This document shows, in pieces, positions 9,308 to 19,145 of a stretch of 64,000 bases of DNA (position 1 is the first letter of the stretch; each line of letters begins with the position of its first letter). The notes beneath the pieces are model-generated. The model worked only from the letters and a program-made list of their open reading frames with translations, was not told the origin of the DNA and did no database searches. The stretch is from contig NZ_VIVQ01000002.1 of assembly GCF_007829035.1 (NCBI RefSeq), positions 1 through 64,000 on the forward strand, read 5' to 3'. The position numbers and the translations under genes are program-made. Source of the DNA: Rudaeicoccus suwonensis. GTDB lineage: Bacteria; Actinomycetota; Actinomycetes; Actinomycetales; Dermatophilaceae.

Positions 9308-10803
9308 GACGACGCCTCCTGATTCGGGAGTCGGTTGATGTCGTGGGAACCACTCGCCCACAGGTGTTGAACGGCGTATGCACGCCAGGGCCGCCACGCC
9401 GCAGTCGCCTGCTGCAGCGCGGCGCCTGCGACCGGCATACCGAACCGTTTCAGTGCGGCGCGCACACCGAGGTCGGACGCTATGAAGGCATCCGGATCAC
9501 CCAGAGCCCGCATTGCGACGCCATCGACGGTCCACGGCCCGATCCCGGGCAGTGCGTCGAGCGCGGCGCGTGCTGCACCCCAGTCCGCGCCGGGAGACAG
9601 ATCGAGGCTGCCGTCCGCAAGTGCCGCCGCGAGGATCCGCACCGTGCGCCTTCTGCTCGCGGGCATCGCCAGGTGTTCGTCCGGTATGTCGGCGAGCGCC
9701 GCCGGTTCCGGGAACGCGTGGGTCAGCCCACCACCCGGGTCCTGGATCGGGCTGCCGTATGACGTGGCCAGCCGGGCCGCATGGGTCCGGGCGGCACGCG
9801 TGGAGATCTGCTGCCCGAGCACCATCCGTATGGCGAGTTCGGCACCGTCGACCGTGCGCGGAACCCGTCGACCCGGTTGTGCCTCGACCAGCGGACGCAG
9901 CACGGGGTCCGCCCGCAGGTGGGCGTCGATCGCCCACGGGTCTGCATCGAGATCCACCAGGAACCGGCACCGGCTGACCGCAACCGTCAGGTCGCGCAGA
10001 TCCTGCAACCACAATCGAGCAGCGACGTGGTCCGACTCGGGCCGCAGGGCCACGACAGCGAAGCCGTGCGGCAGCCGCACCGCCCTGCGATATGCGCCGT
10101 CGTGCCACTCCTCGACGCCTGGTACGGCCGTCGCCACAAGGTGGCCGAAGAGTCCTTCGACCGCAAAGGGTGTGCGAAACGGCAGCCGGAGCGAAACGTG
10201 GTGCCAGGCGCCTGTCAGACCGCCCGCGCCGGCATCAGCGGCCGCTGCCCGGCTGCGCAACTGCCGCGGGGCGGTCGCGAAGACCGCCTGCACCGTGTCG
10301 TTGAACGACCGGATGCTGCCGAAGCCCGCCGCGTGTGCGACGTCGGACAGCGGCAAGGTGGTCGTCTCGATCAGCACCCGTGCGGTCTGGGCCCGCTGCG
10401 CCCGGGCAAGGGCGACTGGTGTCGCGCCGAGTTCGGCGCGCACCTCGCGCTCGATCTGACGCGCGCTGTAGCCGAGCCGCCGCGCGAGCCCCTGCACGCC
10501 GTCGCGGTCGACGACCCCGTCACCGATCAAGCGCATCGCCCGCGCGACGAGGTCAGCTCGCAGATTCCACTCCGGCGACCCGGGACTGGCATCCGGCCGG
10601 CATCGCTTGCACGCTCGGAAGCCGGCCGTCTGAGCAGCGGCTGCGCTCGGATAGAACGTGATGTTGGCGGCCTTGGGCGGGGTTGCCGGGCAACTGGGCC
10701 GGCAATAGATCCCGGTGGTGCGCACGCCGGTGAAGAACCATCCGTCGAAGCGCGCATCCCGTGACCGCACGGCCGCCAGGCACACGTTGTGTTCCGCTAT
10801 CAC
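9304..10803 (-). CDS. alkA: Ada methyl-phosphotriester domain/AraC regulator fused to AlkA DNA glycosylase
   Basis: About 499 residues in three parts. The first is an Ada zinc domain with YCRPSC and CKRC (four zinc cysteines, one of them the phosphotriester acceptor). The second is an AraC-type helix-turn-helix region ([15 protein letters not shown] and [19 protein letters not shown]). The third is the AlkA fold with helix-hairpin-helix [19 protein letters not shown] and the catalytic aspartate in FIASDLGV. It is expected to sense alkylated DNA, induce the operon and excise 3-methyladenine-type lesions. The GTG at 10803 is the best start by comparison with homologues; the frame stays open further upstream without similarity. 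It is coupled to the MGMT gene by a 4-bp overlap. Confidence 0.92.
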   Translation of the reverse strand: MIAEHNVCLAAVRSRDARFDGWFFTGVRTTGIYCRPSCPATPPKAANITFYPSAAAAQTAGFRACKRCRPDASPGSPEWNLRADLVARAMRLIGDGVVDRDGVQGLARRLGYSARQIEREVRAELGATPVALARAQRAQTARVLIETTTLPLSDVAHAAGFGSIRSFNDTVQAVFATAPRQLRSRAAAADAGAGGLTGAWHHVSLRLPFRTPFAVEGLFGHLVATAVPGVEEWHDGAYRRAVRLPHGFAVVALRPESDHVAARLWLQDLRDLTVAVSRCRFLVDLDADPWAIDAHLRADPVLRPLVEAQPGRRVPRTVDGAELAIRMVLGQQISTRAARTHAARLATSYGSPIQDPGGGLTHAFPEPAALADIPDEHLAMPASRRRTVRILAAALADGSLDLSPGADWGAARAALDALPGIGPWTVDGVAMRALGDPDAFIASDLGVRAALKRFGMPVAGAALQQATAAWRPWRAYAVQHLWASGSHDINRLPNQEASS

Positions 10804-10903
10804 GAGAACAGTCTGGGGGCGGACACCGACAATATCTAGCAGAAAAGCGACATGACGCTTTTCTGCCAGTTGGCACCGGGAACAGTGCCAGCAAAGCGAA
10901 CCG

Positions 10904-11764
10904 TCACGCCTGAGCCGGGCCCAGGTGCAACGGCAGATTGTCGATGAGCCGGGTGGTGCCGACCTTCGCGGCGACGGCGAGCAACGCCGGTCCGCGATAC
11001 CACTCCGGCACTTGTTCGAGGGTCGAGGGATGGACGAGCACGAGGTAGTCCACGAGCGCAAGCGGCTCTCGCACCAGCACGTCACGAGCCGCTCGGCGGA
11101 CCGCGGCCGGACCAGCCGTCGCATGCTGCTCGCCGGCCCGCAATGCAGCCGAAAGACACTGTGCCACTTCACGATCGGCGGGCGACAAGTAGGTGTTGCG
11201 ACTGCTGAGAGCGAGCCCGTCGGGCTCGCGGACGGTCGGAACAGCGACGATCTCCACAGGGAAGTCCAGATCCTGCACCATTCGCCGGATGAGCAGCAGT
11301 TGCTGGGCATCCTTCTGCCCGAAGAAGGCCAGGTCGGGCCGCATCAGGTGCAGCATCTTGGCCACGACGGTCAGCACCCCGTCGAAGTGGCCGACGCGGG
11401 AAGCACCCTCCAGCACATCACCGAGACCGCCGGCGCTGACGCGCACACCGGGTTCACCATCGGGATAGACGACATCCGGACTCGGCGCGAACACGAGCGA
11501 GACGCCCTCCCGCGCGCAGATCTCGACGTCGGATTCGAGGGTCTGGGGGTATCGCGACAGATCCTCGCCTGCGGCGAACTGCAACGGATTCAAGAAGATC
11601 GTCACGACGACGTGGTCCGCCGCGGAGGCTGCCTGCCTGATGAGTTCGGCGTGGCCCTCGTGCAGGGCCCCCATCGTCATCACGACACCGACAGTCCCCT
11701 CGAGCCGCGCCCGAGCGGCGTGAAGGTCCTGACGGGTGTGTGCGATCACAGGGGTGGCGGTCAT
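10904..11764 (-). CDS. panC: Pantothenate synthetase
   Basis: 286-residue ligase joining pantoate and beta-alanine with ATP. The HIGH-like motif appears in [10 protein letters not shown], and the KMSKS-equivalent region in [11 protein letters not shown]. The FFGQKDAQQ and [10 protein letters not shown] segments are also typical. Its start overlaps the stop of the upstream DUF2520 gene by 4 bp, so the two are co-translated. This pairing with a ketopantoate-reductase-like Rossmann protein is conserved in actinobacteria. Confidence 0.97.
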   Translation of the reverse strand: MTATPVIAHTRQDLHAARARLEGTVGVVMTMGALHEGHAELIRQAASAADHVVVTIFLNPLQFAAGEDLSRYPQTLESDVEICAREGVSLVFAPSPDVVYPDGEPGVRVSAGGLGDVLEGASRVGHFDGVLTVVAKMLHLMRPDLAFFGQKDAQQLLLIRRMVQDLDFPVEIVAVPTVREPDGLALSSRNTYLSPADREVAQCLSAALRAGEQHATAGPAAVRRAARDVLVREPLALVDYLVLVHPSTLEQVPEWYRGPALLAVAAKVGTTRLIDNLPLHLGPAQA

Positions 11765-12648
11765 CGGTCCTCGTCGTCCTTCGGCTGCAGGATCTCCAAC
11801 ATCGGAGTGACACTTTCGGCGGGCATCGCGCGGCGCGAGATGGCACGTAACGCCGTCGCAGTCGCGATGGCACGGTATGCCATCGCGATGTCCTCAGGTT
11901 GCCGGCTCACCGCATCCAGATGTGCGCTCACCGTGCCGACGTCGCCACGGATGATCGGCCCGGTGAGTGCGCGGTCACCGTGCTCGAGCGCGTTGTCGAT
12001 CGCGGCCTCGATCAGGGGGCGCAGGATCACTGCCGGGTTGTCCAGCCCGGCGGCGCGCAGCATCTGCTGCGCCTGTGCAACCAGAGTCGTGACGTGGTTG
12101 GCGCCATGCGACAGAGCGGCGTGATACGTCGAGCGCTGCTCCTCTGCCAACCGGAAGGGTTCACCGCCAAGATCGAGCACCAACGCTTCGGAGACCAGAT
12201 CCGCGCCCATCGACGCCGTCACCGCCATCGGTGTGCCGACCAGTCGCGGCAGATCCTTGGCCGTGCCGGAGAAGGTCATCACCGGATGCAAGGCAACGGC
12301 GTCGCCACCGGCGGCAACCACGGGCGCGAGCACGTCCACACCGTGAAAACCACTGAAATGGATGGCCAGTCGCCCCCCGGCCCACGCCCTCGTGGCCGCG
12401 AGACCGGTCACCAACGAGGCGATCTCGTCGTCCGGCACCGCGAGCAGCACCACGTCGGCAACGGCCACGACGTCAGGCACCTGCAGCACGGGCACACCGG
12501 GCAGCAGTCGCGCCGCCCGCTCCCGAGATGCCTCGCTGACCGCACTCACACCGACGATCTCGTGGCCGGATGCCCGGAAGGCCGCACCTATCACGGCGCC
12601 CACCCGGCCGGCGCCGATGACTCCGATGCGCAGGGTCGGCTCAGGCAT
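11761..12648 (-). CDS. DUF2520 Rossmann-fold protein (ketopantoate-reductase/F420-reductase-like)
   Basis: 295 residues. The N-terminal dinucleotide-binding motif [13 protein letters not shown] is followed by a Rossmann domain. A DUF2520-type helical domain follows ([10 protein letters not shown], then [16 protein letters not shown]). The family is often encoded beside panC and is suspected to act as a ketopantoate reductase substitute, but no reaction is proven to my knowledge. ATG 12648 is chosen; an in-frame GTG two codons upstream is equally plausible. Confidence 0.85.
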   Translation of the reverse strand: MPEPTLRIGVIGAGRVGAVIGAAFRASGHEIVGVSAVSEASRERAARLLPGVPVLQVPDVVAVADVVLLAVPDDEIASLVTGLAATRAWAGGRLAIHFSGFHGVDVLAPVVAAGGDAVALHPVMTFSGTAKDLPRLVGTPMAVTASMGADLVSEALVLDLGGEPFRLAEEQRSTYHAALSHGANHVTTLVAQAQQMLRAAGLDNPAVILRPLIEAAIDNALEHGDRALTGPIIRGDVGTVSAHLDAVSRQPEDIAMAYRAIATATALRAISRRAMPAESVTPMLEILQPKDDEDR

Positions 12649-12720
12649 ACTCACCCGCACGACGCTAGTCGGCTCGTCGGCGCGACGGCCAGCCGGGGCG
12701 ACTGACCTAGCCTGTGTGGC

Positions 12721-13680
12721 ATGGCATGGCGGACCTGGCAGCAGGCATGGCAGGACAGCCTGTATGCCGACGGCGGGTTCTACCGCCAATCCGCAGGTCC
12801 AGCAGCGCATTTCGCGACGTCAGCTCAGGGCATACCAGGTTCGGGTCCATTGCTCGCGAGTGCCGTCGTGGCGCTCACCCGACGGTACGGGTGCGACTCA
12901 GTCCTCGAAATCGCCGCCGGTCGCGGCGAGTTCCTCACCGAACTCGCGCGCACAGCCCCAGACCTTCGCCTGCACGGCGTCGACGTCGCACCGCGCCCTG
13001 ACGGGCTGCCGGACGGCGCCGCCTGGACGACGGCGGTCGGCGGCGCCGGGCTTCCGCCGACGCTGCACGGGCTGCAGAACACGCTCGTCTTCGCCCACGA
13101 ATGGCTGGACGTGGTGCCCTGCCCCGTCGTGGAGTTCGACGCGCACGTATGGCGCATCGTCGAGGTCGCCGACTCCGGCGAGGAACGGCTGGGCGATCCA
13201 GTCGATGACGGGGATCTTCAGTGGTTGCAACGCTTTTGGCCAGGCTCGCCACAGCAGGGCGATCGCGCCGAGATCGGCTCCACCCGGGATGCGGCATACG
13301 CGACGCTGCGGGAAAGAGTCGTCAGCGGCGTCGTGGTCGTCGTCGACTACGGCCACCTCGCACACGAGCGCCCTGTGCACGGCACCCTCCTGGGCTTCCG
13401 CGACGGTGCAGCCTGCCCGCCACTGCCCGACCGCAGCACCGACATCACCGCCCACGTGGCGATCGACTCGCTCGCCGGCCCGGAGGTGGAGCGCGTGCGA
13501 CAGCGGCAGGTCTTCGCCCAACTGGGCATCACCCGGCCGGCACCGGAGATTGCGTTGGCCGCGACCGACCCACCGGCATACCTGCAGGCCCTGGCCGAGC
13601 GAAGCGCACTCGCCACATTGACAAGCGCAGACGGTCTGGGCGACTTCTGGTGGCTGCTCGAGAAACGGCCCGGCGACTGA
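12721..13680 (+). CDS. MidA/NDUFAF7-family SAM-dependent methyltransferase
   Basis: 319 residues with the SAM-binding pattern SVLEIAAGRGEFL and the family signatures FAHEWLDVVP and VVVVDYGH of the MidA (DUF185) group. The human relative NDUFAF7 dimethylates an arginine of the complex I 49-kDa subunit (NDUFS2). A homologue of that subunit, NuoD, lies three kilobases downstream on the same strand. The bacterial function is therefore inferred to be NuoD methylation. The N terminus is shorter than in eukaryotic proteins. Confidence 0.8.
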   Translation: MAWRTWQQAWQDSLYADGGFYRQSAGPAAHFATSAQGIPGSGPLLASAVVALTRRYGCDSVLEIAAGRGEFLTELARTAPDLRLHGVDVAPRPDGLPDGAAWTTAVGGAGLPPTLHGLQNTLVFAHEWLDVVPCPVVEFDAHVWRIVEVADSGEERLGDPVDDGDLQWLQRFWPGSPQQGDRAEIGSTRDAAYATLRERVVSGVVVVVDYGHLAHERPVHGTLLGFRDGAACPPLPDRSTDITAHVAIDSLAGPEVERVRQRQVFAQLGITRPAPEIALAATDPPAYLQALAERSALATLTSADGLGDFWWLLEKRPGD

Positions 13681-13694
13681 CCGCTCGCGAGGTG

Positions 13695-14678
13695 TCAGCT
13701 CTGCGGACGGAAGGTGGCCAGGACCGCGTCGGCCTGGGCCTGCGTGAGGACGCCGGGCTGGCCGATGTTGCGCACCAGGACGAGCATCGCCGAGGATCCG
13801 TTCACCTTGAAGCTGACCGTGGTCACCACGACCTGCTTGGCCGCCGAACACTTGCCAGGATCCCCGATCGTCGCGGTGATCGAGTATTCCGCGGCCTGAA
13901 TCGTGCCCTGGTTCACCTTGATATATTTCACCGGGGTGATCTTGGACTCCGCCGCGTACGAGTTGTCGCTCTTGATCGCGAGCGCGTCAGCAAACTTCTT
14001 GGTCGCAATGGGCCCAGCCGATGTCGGATCAGAAGTCCCGATGCCGTACAGACCAATCGTCGCGAGCGATTGGGTCTTGTCGGCAGCGCACCAGCCGAGA
14101 CCGTAATTCGCCGGGGCCGCAACGGTCGCAAGTGGATTGCCCTGACTATCGGCCCACCCGGCGATGGTGCCCTGCGACGACAGCTTCCAGCCGGCATCGG
14201 GCACGTCGTACTGTCCCGGCTGATAACTGCCACCGGACTGCGACTGCCAGCCGGCTTCGAGCGCGCGCGCCCCACTGGCGATGGTCGGATTGGTCCACGT
14301 TGTCGCCGTGGGCGGTGCAAGCGAGGTGGTCGACGCCGATTGCGCGGCCTTGGCAGACCCGCCGCCGCCGCCCTTGAGCGCGAAGACGAGCCCTCCGCCG
14401 ACAGCGACCACAACAACCGCCACGACACCGGCAATCACTTTGACACTGGTGCGTTTCGGCCGCTTCGGTGACAGCGAGCCGACCGTTTCGGACGACACCT
14501 GCTCGTACCGGTTGTAATACCCCGACTGCGGATTGGCCGAGGTCGCTCCGGAGCTGGGGCCGGTAGCACCAGGATCCGACGACGAGCCGTATGACCCCGC
14601 GCCGGTCCCCTCCCAGCTGCTCGGCGACTGGTCACCCTGACCGTACGGCGGCCAGCCGCCATCCCCTTGGTTGCTCAC
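13695..14678 (-). CDS. Single-pass membrane protein with Gly/Ser/Pro-rich N terminus
   Basis: 327 residues. The first 75 form a low-complexity cytoplasmic region rich in Gly, Ser, Pro and Tyr. A basic patch PKRPKRTS precedes a transmembrane helix at about 79-101, followed by a poly-Gly linker and an extracellular domain of about 200 residues. The domain contains three cysteines (WCAADK, GKCSAAK region) and ends AVLATFRPQS. The layout resembles actinobacterial septum or cell-wall accessory proteins, but I do not recognise the extracellular domain. It ends 14 bp from the convergent methyltransferase gene. Confidence 0.75.
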   Translation of the reverse strand: MSNQGDGGWPPYGQGDQSPSSWEGTGAGSYGSSSDPGATGPSSGATSANPQSGYYNRYEQVSSETVGSLSPKRPKRTSVKVIAGVVAVVVVAVGGGLVFALKGGGGGSAKAAQSASTTSLAPPTATTWTNPTIASGARALEAGWQSQSGGSYQPGQYDVPDAGWKLSSQGTIAGWADSQGNPLATVAAPANYGLGWCAADKTQSLATIGLYGIGTSDPTSAGPIATKKFADALAIKSDNSYAAESKITPVKYIKVNQGTIQAAEYSITATIGDPGKCSAAKQVVVTTVSFKVNGSSAMLVLVRNIGQPGVLTQAQADAVLATFRPQS

Positions 14679-14788
14679 CCGAGAAGATTACAAGCAGAGT
14701 CCCCCGGCGCAGGACCTCGAGATTCCAGCAATTTCCCAGCCGCAATCCATACCGTGCCGACCACTTCGATGGACCGAGGGGACGCCGC

Positions 14789-15025
14789 ATGCCGCGATCC
14801 GGAGCCACGGACGCCGGCGAGAACGCTCGCGGCGTTCGGATCGGTGGCGTCCTCATGATTCTGGGATTCACCCTCGCCGTCCTGCTCGGCCTGCTGACCT
14901 TCCTGTCGATGTTCGGCACCCACCCGCAATTCGAGTTGCTACCGCTCGTGGCCGCCACCTTCGCGGTGGGCGCCTTGGGCGCGGGCCTTCGCCAGCGCGG
15001 AACGGCAGACCATCAACGGCGGTGA
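14789..15025 (+). CDS. Small two-helix membrane protein (78 aa)
   Basis: Start ATG with GAGGGG 8-9 bp upstream. It contains two hydrophobic helices: residues 19-41 (GGVLMILGFTLAVLLGLLTF) and 49-68 (ELLPLVAATFAVGALGAGL), joined by a short loop. The basic tail is RQRGTADHQRR. No family is recognised. It lies alone between divergently and convergently arranged genes. The longer frame starting at 14591 overlaps the upstream gene antisense and is unlikely. Confidence 0.6.
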   Translation: MPRSGATDAGENARGVRIGGVLMILGFTLAVLLGLLTFLSMFGTHPQFELLPLVAATFAVGALGAGLRQRGTADHQRR

Positions 15026-15051
15026 CCATCGCCTCCCGTCGCGCGCTTCCC

Positions 15052-15612
15052 TCACCCGTTCGACTGCCGCGCCCGGTAGGCCGCGACATTCGCTCTGTTC
15101 CCGCATCCTGCTTCGCAATAGCGCCTCGACCTGTTCTTCGACAGATCCACCAACACGTTGTCGCAGTCCTCGGCGGCGCAGGTGTTCAGGCGGGACAACT
15201 CACCGGCGCGGATGACGTCGACGACCGCCATCGCCGCCTCGACGATCCAGCGTGATGCCAGCGGCGCGTCGGCCGGCGTGGCATGCAGGTGCCAGTCCCA
15301 TCCGTCATGGCGCACCAGCTGCGGCAGGGCCCGCTCATCGGCGAGCACGTCATTGACCCACGTCACGGCGTCGACCTCGCCCATCGACCACAACTCGCGC
15401 AATCGCGGCCGGATCGCGCTCACCGCGGCACGCTCCGCCGCGTCATACGTGATCGGACCGCTCCACTCCCACTGCTGCACGAACGCCTGGTATGACGCAG
15501 CTTCCGCCAGTGGATCCGGATCTTCGTCAGCGGTGTTGACCAGCGCGGCCGCAGATTGCAGCGCGACCTCCGTGTCATGCGCAAAAAGCACTTTGACTCC
15601 TGTCCTTTGCAT
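15052..15612 (-). CDS. CGNR zinc-finger transcriptional regulator with ABATE domain
   Basis: 186 residues. The N-terminal stress-induced/ABATE-like domain starts VLFAHDTEVALQSAAALVNT. The C-terminal zinc finger has CAAEDC and YCEAGCGNR, the latter naming the family. Such proteins are putative DNA-binding regulators. It is divergent from an EamA transporter with only 68 bp between starts, the usual sign that it controls that exporter. Ligand unknown. Confidence 0.85.
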   Translation of the reverse strand: MQRTGVKVLFAHDTEVALQSAAALVNTADEDPDPLAEAASYQAFVQQWEWSGPITYDAAERAAVSAIRPRLRELWSMGEVDAVTWVNDVLADERALPQLVRHDGWDWHLHATPADAPLASRWIVEAAMAVVDVIRAGELSRLNTCAAEDCDNVLVDLSKNRSRRYCEAGCGNRANVAAYRARQSNG

Positions 15613-15680
15613 CCCCTACCATCATGGCAGACACCGGCATAAGTCCATTTTACCCATTACACGAAACCAGGAGGTGCACC

Positions 15681-16700
15681 GTGACTGCAACCGAGATGAC
15701 CCCTGTCGACCCCACCCTCCGGTTCCAGACGCCGGAGCCGCTCCCGGTCAACGCCGCGGACGCTACAGCGACGCACACCGGTGGCCGGTCTGCACTCGCG
15801 ATCGCCATTGCGTCCGCGGCGGCTTTCGGCAGCTCCGGCACCTGCGCGAAGGCTTTGCTGGACGCGGGCTGGTCACCTGCCGCAGCTGTCACCGCACGCA
15901 TCGCGCTGGCGGCGCTCGTTCTCGCCATACCGACCGTGCTCGCCCTGCGCGGACGCTGGCACCTGCTGCGCAGCCGCGTCCTGCCGATCGCGATCTATGG
16001 CCTGACGGGAGTCGCCGGTTGCCAGTTGGCGTACTTCAACGCCGTCAACCACCTCTCGGTCGGTGTCGCGCTGATGCTCGAGTACCTCTCCCCGGTACTC
16101 CTCGTGCTCGGCGTCTGGGCCTGGAAGCGCCGCCGGCCCGCGACGCTGACCCTCGTCGGCACCACGACCTGTGTGGTCGGCCTCGTCCTGGTGCTCGACG
16201 TCTTCGGCGGTGCGCACCTGTCGGCGGTCGGCATCGCGTGGGGTCTGGGCGCGGCGGTCTGCTCCGCGGGCTACTTCGTGCTCGCCGGCCGCTCGGACGA
16301 CGAGTTCCCGCCACTCGCGCTCGCCGGAGTCGGTATGGCGGTCGGCGCTGTGCTGCTGGGCGTGCTGGGCGCGCTCGGCATCCTGCCGATGCACGCGACG
16401 ACCCGCGACACGATCTTCGCCGGGCACCACACGTCCTTTCTGGTGCCGTTGGTGGCGCTCGCAGTGATCGCGACTGCCTTCGCCTACGCGACCGGCGTGA
16501 TGTCCGCGCGCCGTCTCGGCACCACCGTGGCGTCCTTCGTCGCGCTCGCCGAGGTGTTGTTCTCGGTCGTCTTCGCCTGGCTGCTGCTCGGTCAGCTGCC
16601 GTTGCCGGTGCAATTGGCCGGCGGCGTGCTCATCGTGGGCGGCGTGGTGCTGGTGCGACTGGGTGAACTGCGCGGGGCCTCCCGGCATACCGCACGCTGA
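15681..16700 (+). CDS. EamA-family (DMT superfamily) transporter
   Basis: 339 residues with ten predicted transmembrane helices in two EamA repeats (the first around [20 protein letters not shown], the second from residue 190). DMT proteins of this kind export amino acids or other metabolites. The start is the GTG at 15681, preceded by AGGAGG at the right distance; earlier in-frame codons lack a ribosome site. The first 35 residues are polar and cytoplasmic. Probably under control of the divergent CGNR regulator. Confidence 0.88.
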   Translation: MTATEMTPVDPTLRFQTPEPLPVNAADATATHTGGRSALAIAIASAAAFGSSGTCAKALLDAGWSPAAAVTARIALAALVLAIPTVLALRGRWHLLRSRVLPIAIYGLTGVAGCQLAYFNAVNHLSVGVALMLEYLSPVLLVLGVWAWKRRRPATLTLVGTTTCVVGLVLVLDVFGGAHLSAVGIAWGLGAAVCSAGYFVLAGRSDDEFPPLALAGVGMAVGAVLLGVLGALGILPMHATTRDTIFAGHHTSFLVPLVALAVIATAFAYATGVMSARRLGTTVASFVALAEVLFSVVFAWLLLGQLPLPVQLAGGVLIVGGVVLVRLGELRGASRHTAR

Positions 16701-16717
16701 CTGGCACACTGGGGGCC

Positions 16718-17878
16718 ATGTCGACCCGTGAGCTGACCGTCGGAGTAGGCGCGGGCGGCCTCGCAACGGCCGACATGGTCCTCAACATCGGCCCTCAGCA
16801 CCCGGCGACCCATGGCGTGCTGCGGCTGCGGATCACCCTCGACGGTGAGCGCATCAAAGCCGCCGAGCCCATCGTCGGCTACATGCATCGCGGCGCCGAG
16901 AAGTTGTTCGAGGTCCGCGACTACCGCCAGATCATGGTGCTGGCAAACCGGCACGACTGGCTGTCGGCGTTCTCCAACGAGATCGGTGTCGCGCTGGTGG
17001 TCGAGCGGATGCTTGGCATGGACGTCCCAGAACGCGCCACCTGGACCCGCACATTGCTGGCCGAACTCAACCGGATCCTGAACCACTTGATGTTCCTCGG
17101 GTCCTATCCGCTCGAACTCGGCGCGATCACCCCGATCTTCTACTCCTTCCGCGAGCGCGAGGAGTTGCAGGCGGTCATGGAGGAGATTTCCGGCGGCCGG
17201 ATGCACTACATGTTCGGCCGCGTCGGCGGCCTGCGCGAGGACCTGCCGACCGGCTGGCTCGGCCGGGTGACCGCGGCGATCGCTGCCGTCCGGCGCCGAC
17301 TGCCGGATCTGGAGGGCATGCTGCTCGGCAACGAGATCCTGCACGCCCGAACCCGTGGCGTCGGCATACTCTCCCCGGAAATCATTGCCGCGTATGGCGT
17401 TTCGGGCCCCATCGCACGAGCCTCCGGTGTCGATGTCGACCTGCGCCGCGACCAGCCCTATCTGTCGTATGCCGAGCTGTTCGCCGACGGCGGCCCCGGC
17501 CGTGTCGTGACGCGCTCGGCCGGCGACTGCCTGGCCCGTCTCGAAGTGCTCATGGAACAGGTCCACGTCAGCCTCGACATCGCCCAGGAGTGCGTCGACC
17601 GGCTGCAGACGCTCGGCGCCGGTCCGGTCAACGTGAAGTTGCCGAAAGTGCTCAAGGTGCCCGAAGGCACCGACTATCTGGCCACCGAGAATCCGCTCGG
17701 TTTCAACGGCTATTACCTCGTCTCGCGCGGCGACAAGACACCGTGGCGACTCAAGCTGCGGTCGGCGTCGTTCAACAACGTCGCAGTGCTCGGCGAACTC
17801 TTGCCGGGCACACTGCTGGCCGACATGGTGGCCATCCTCGGATCGACCTTCTTCGTGGTGGGCGACATCGACAAGTGA
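16718..17878 (+). CDS. nuoD: Stand-alone NADH-quinone oxidoreductase subunit D (NuoD/49-kDa type)
   Basis: 386-residue subunit at the quinone site of complex I. It shows [23 protein letters not shown] (R58), [22 protein letters not shown] and DLRRDQPY, and ends [12 protein letters not shown]. It is 17 bp downstream of the EamA gene. No other nuo genes are nearby, so this is either a second copy or a separated subunit serving a smaller hydrogenase-like complex; many actinobacteria carry such an isolated nuoD. R58 corresponds to the arginine methylated by NDUFAF7 in the mammalian protein, and a MidA homologue lies close by. Confidence 0.92.
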   Translation: MSTRELTVGVGAGGLATADMVLNIGPQHPATHGVLRLRITLDGERIKAAEPIVGYMHRGAEKLFEVRDYRQIMVLANRHDWLSAFSNEIGVALVVERMLGMDVPERATWTRTLLAELNRILNHLMFLGSYPLELGAITPIFYSFREREELQAVMEEISGGRMHYMFGRVGGLREDLPTGWLGRVTAAIAAVRRRLPDLEGMLLGNEILHARTRGVGILSPEIIAAYGVSGPIARASGVDVDLRRDQPYLSYAELFADGGPGRVVTRSAGDCLARLEVLMEQVHVSLDIAQECVDRLQTLGAGPVNVKLPKVLKVPEGTDYLATENPLGFNGYYLVSRGDKTPWRLKLRSASFNNVAVLGELLPGTLLADMVAILGSTFFVVGDIDK

Positions 17879-17892
17879 CCTCCGTGAATCTA

Positions 17893-17946
17893 TTGCGATC
17901 CAGGTCACATTTCTCTACCTTGTGAACGTTGGCTACCGGTTGGTAA
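17893..17946 (+). promoter_or_regulatory. CRP-like site and promoter of the first secreted paralogue
   Basis: TGCGATCCAGGTCACA (17894-17909) matches 13 of 16 positions of the classical CRP site TGTGATCTAGATCACA. TTGCGA (17893) and TACCTT (17916) are spaced 17 bp and could be -35/-10. Alternatively, the conserved GGCTACC further on is the -10 of a class II activated promoter. The whole block is repeated upstream of the paralogue at 19146. Confidence 0.65.
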
Positions 17947-18018
17947 CCACCGTCATACCGCTGTTCTCGCTTCCATCCGACCCGCGCTTGCGCCGGCCGC
18001 CTCTCCCGGAGGGTTCTC

Positions 18019-18858
18019 ATGACCACCAGCATCAAACGACGCGCCCTCGGAAGCGCCGGGGCCGCCGCCCTGGTCGCAGCCGGCCTGTCCACCGCCATCG
18101 CAGCCGCACCGTCCGCCAGCGCGGCAACCTCACCTGCACTGAATTACAACTGCACCGTCACGATTTTTGGCGCAGCCGTACCCCAGGGCGTGTGGACCGC
18201 CACAGTCACCGCCGATGTGCCGACGTCAGTTGCGCCAGGTGCCGCAATTCCAGCACCGAGCATCTCCGCCAAAGTAGTGACCAATGCAGGTTCGGGAGAC
18301 ACGCTCCGGTTCCTCAACATCAGTTCCCTGTCGGGGACCAGCACCGCGAACTACACCTTTGGCGGCAAAGAACAGACAGCACAACTGACGATACCGACCA
18401 CCAAGGTGCCAGCCTCCGGCGTTGTCACGACCGTGGCTTCCGGAAAGGGAGAAGCGGCGACGGCACCGACCACAGCCGGACCGGTTGTCGTCAAGGTCGG
18501 CGACTTCACGGCAGACCTGACGTACACGACCGGGGCCGCAACCGGACAGATGAAGCTCGCCTGCAATCTCGTGCCGGGCCAGAACACCACGTTGGCAACG
18601 ATTTACGTCGGTTCTTCGTCGCCGACGTCCAGCGCCTCGCCATCGAGTTCGTCCTCGGCACCCACGGGTTCCTCCTCGTCTCCCGCGCCAGCCAAGAGTT
18701 CGGCAACCGCTCCTACCACGACCACCGGTCCGGCAGTTGTGACCGACGGTGGCGCGTCCGGTGGTGACAGCAACGCGCTCGTTGCGGCCGGTGCGGCCGC
18801 GGTCGCCATCGGAGCGGGCGCCGGTGCCTTCGGCCTGCGACGCCGGATGCGCGGCTGA
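18019..18858 (+). CDS. Secreted protein with C-terminal membrane anchor, paralogue 1
   Basis: 279 residues. A Sec signal peptide (MTTSIKRRALGSAGAAALVAAG, cleavage near ASAAT) leads into a beta-rich domain of about 160 residues containing NYNCTV, QGVWTATVTA, GTSTANYTF and CNLVPGQNTTL. A Ser/Pro/Thr-rich stalk and a final hydrophobic helix with basic tail RRRMRG follow, so it is anchored to the outside of the membrane. GGAGGG precedes the ATG by 8 bp. The next protein has the same domain but no stalk or anchor. Two cysteines probably form a disulfide. Function unknown. Confidence 0.85.
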   Translation: MTTSIKRRALGSAGAAALVAAGLSTAIAAAPSASAATSPALNYNCTVTIFGAAVPQGVWTATVTADVPTSVAPGAAIPAPSISAKVVTNAGSGDTLRFLNISSLSGTSTANYTFGGKEQTAQLTIPTTKVPASGVVTTVASGKGEAATAPTTAGPVVVKVGDFTADLTYTTGAATGQMKLACNLVPGQNTTLATIYVGSSSPTSSASPSSSSSAPTGSSSSPAPAKSSATAPTTTTGPAVVTDGGASGGDSNALVAAGAAAVAIGAGAGAFGLRRRMRG

Positions 18859-18877
18859 CACCCGGACTTCGGTTTCT

Positions 18878-18911
18878 GCTGTGGCCTCGACGGAAGCGTC
18901 GGGGCCACAGC
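18878..18911 (+). terminator. Terminator after secreted paralogue 1
   Basis: Inverted repeat gctgtggcc (18878-18886) with ggccacagc (18903-18911), 20 bp after the stop codon. It separates the two paralogues into independent transcripts. Confidence 0.8.
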
Positions 18912-19011
18912 TGTATGCCGCGGCGGGACCGACGACCGCCGTACCCAGTCATTTCTCGGTGACGCCACGCTCACCAAATTGGCCGCATGTCAGATTTGTT
19001 ACTCCGGGGTA

Positions 19012-19068
19012 TTGCGATCCAGATCACACTTCTCTACCTTTGTTTCTGCTGGCTACCGGGCAGTAACC
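19012..19068 (+). promoter_or_regulatory. CRP-like site and promoter of the second secreted paralogue
   Basis: TGCGATCCAGATCACA (19013-19028) matches 14 of 16 positions of the CRP consensus and is nearly identical to the copy at 17894. TTGCGA (19012), TACCTT (19035, 17-bp spacing) and GGCTACC (19051) are conserved at the same relative positions. Confidence 0.68.
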
Positions 19069-19145
19069 CCACGCTGGCGCTCCTCGCAGTTCCTTTCATC
19101 ACCCGGGCCAGCGACGTCGCTGCCTCCCCCTCTTGGAGGAATCAC

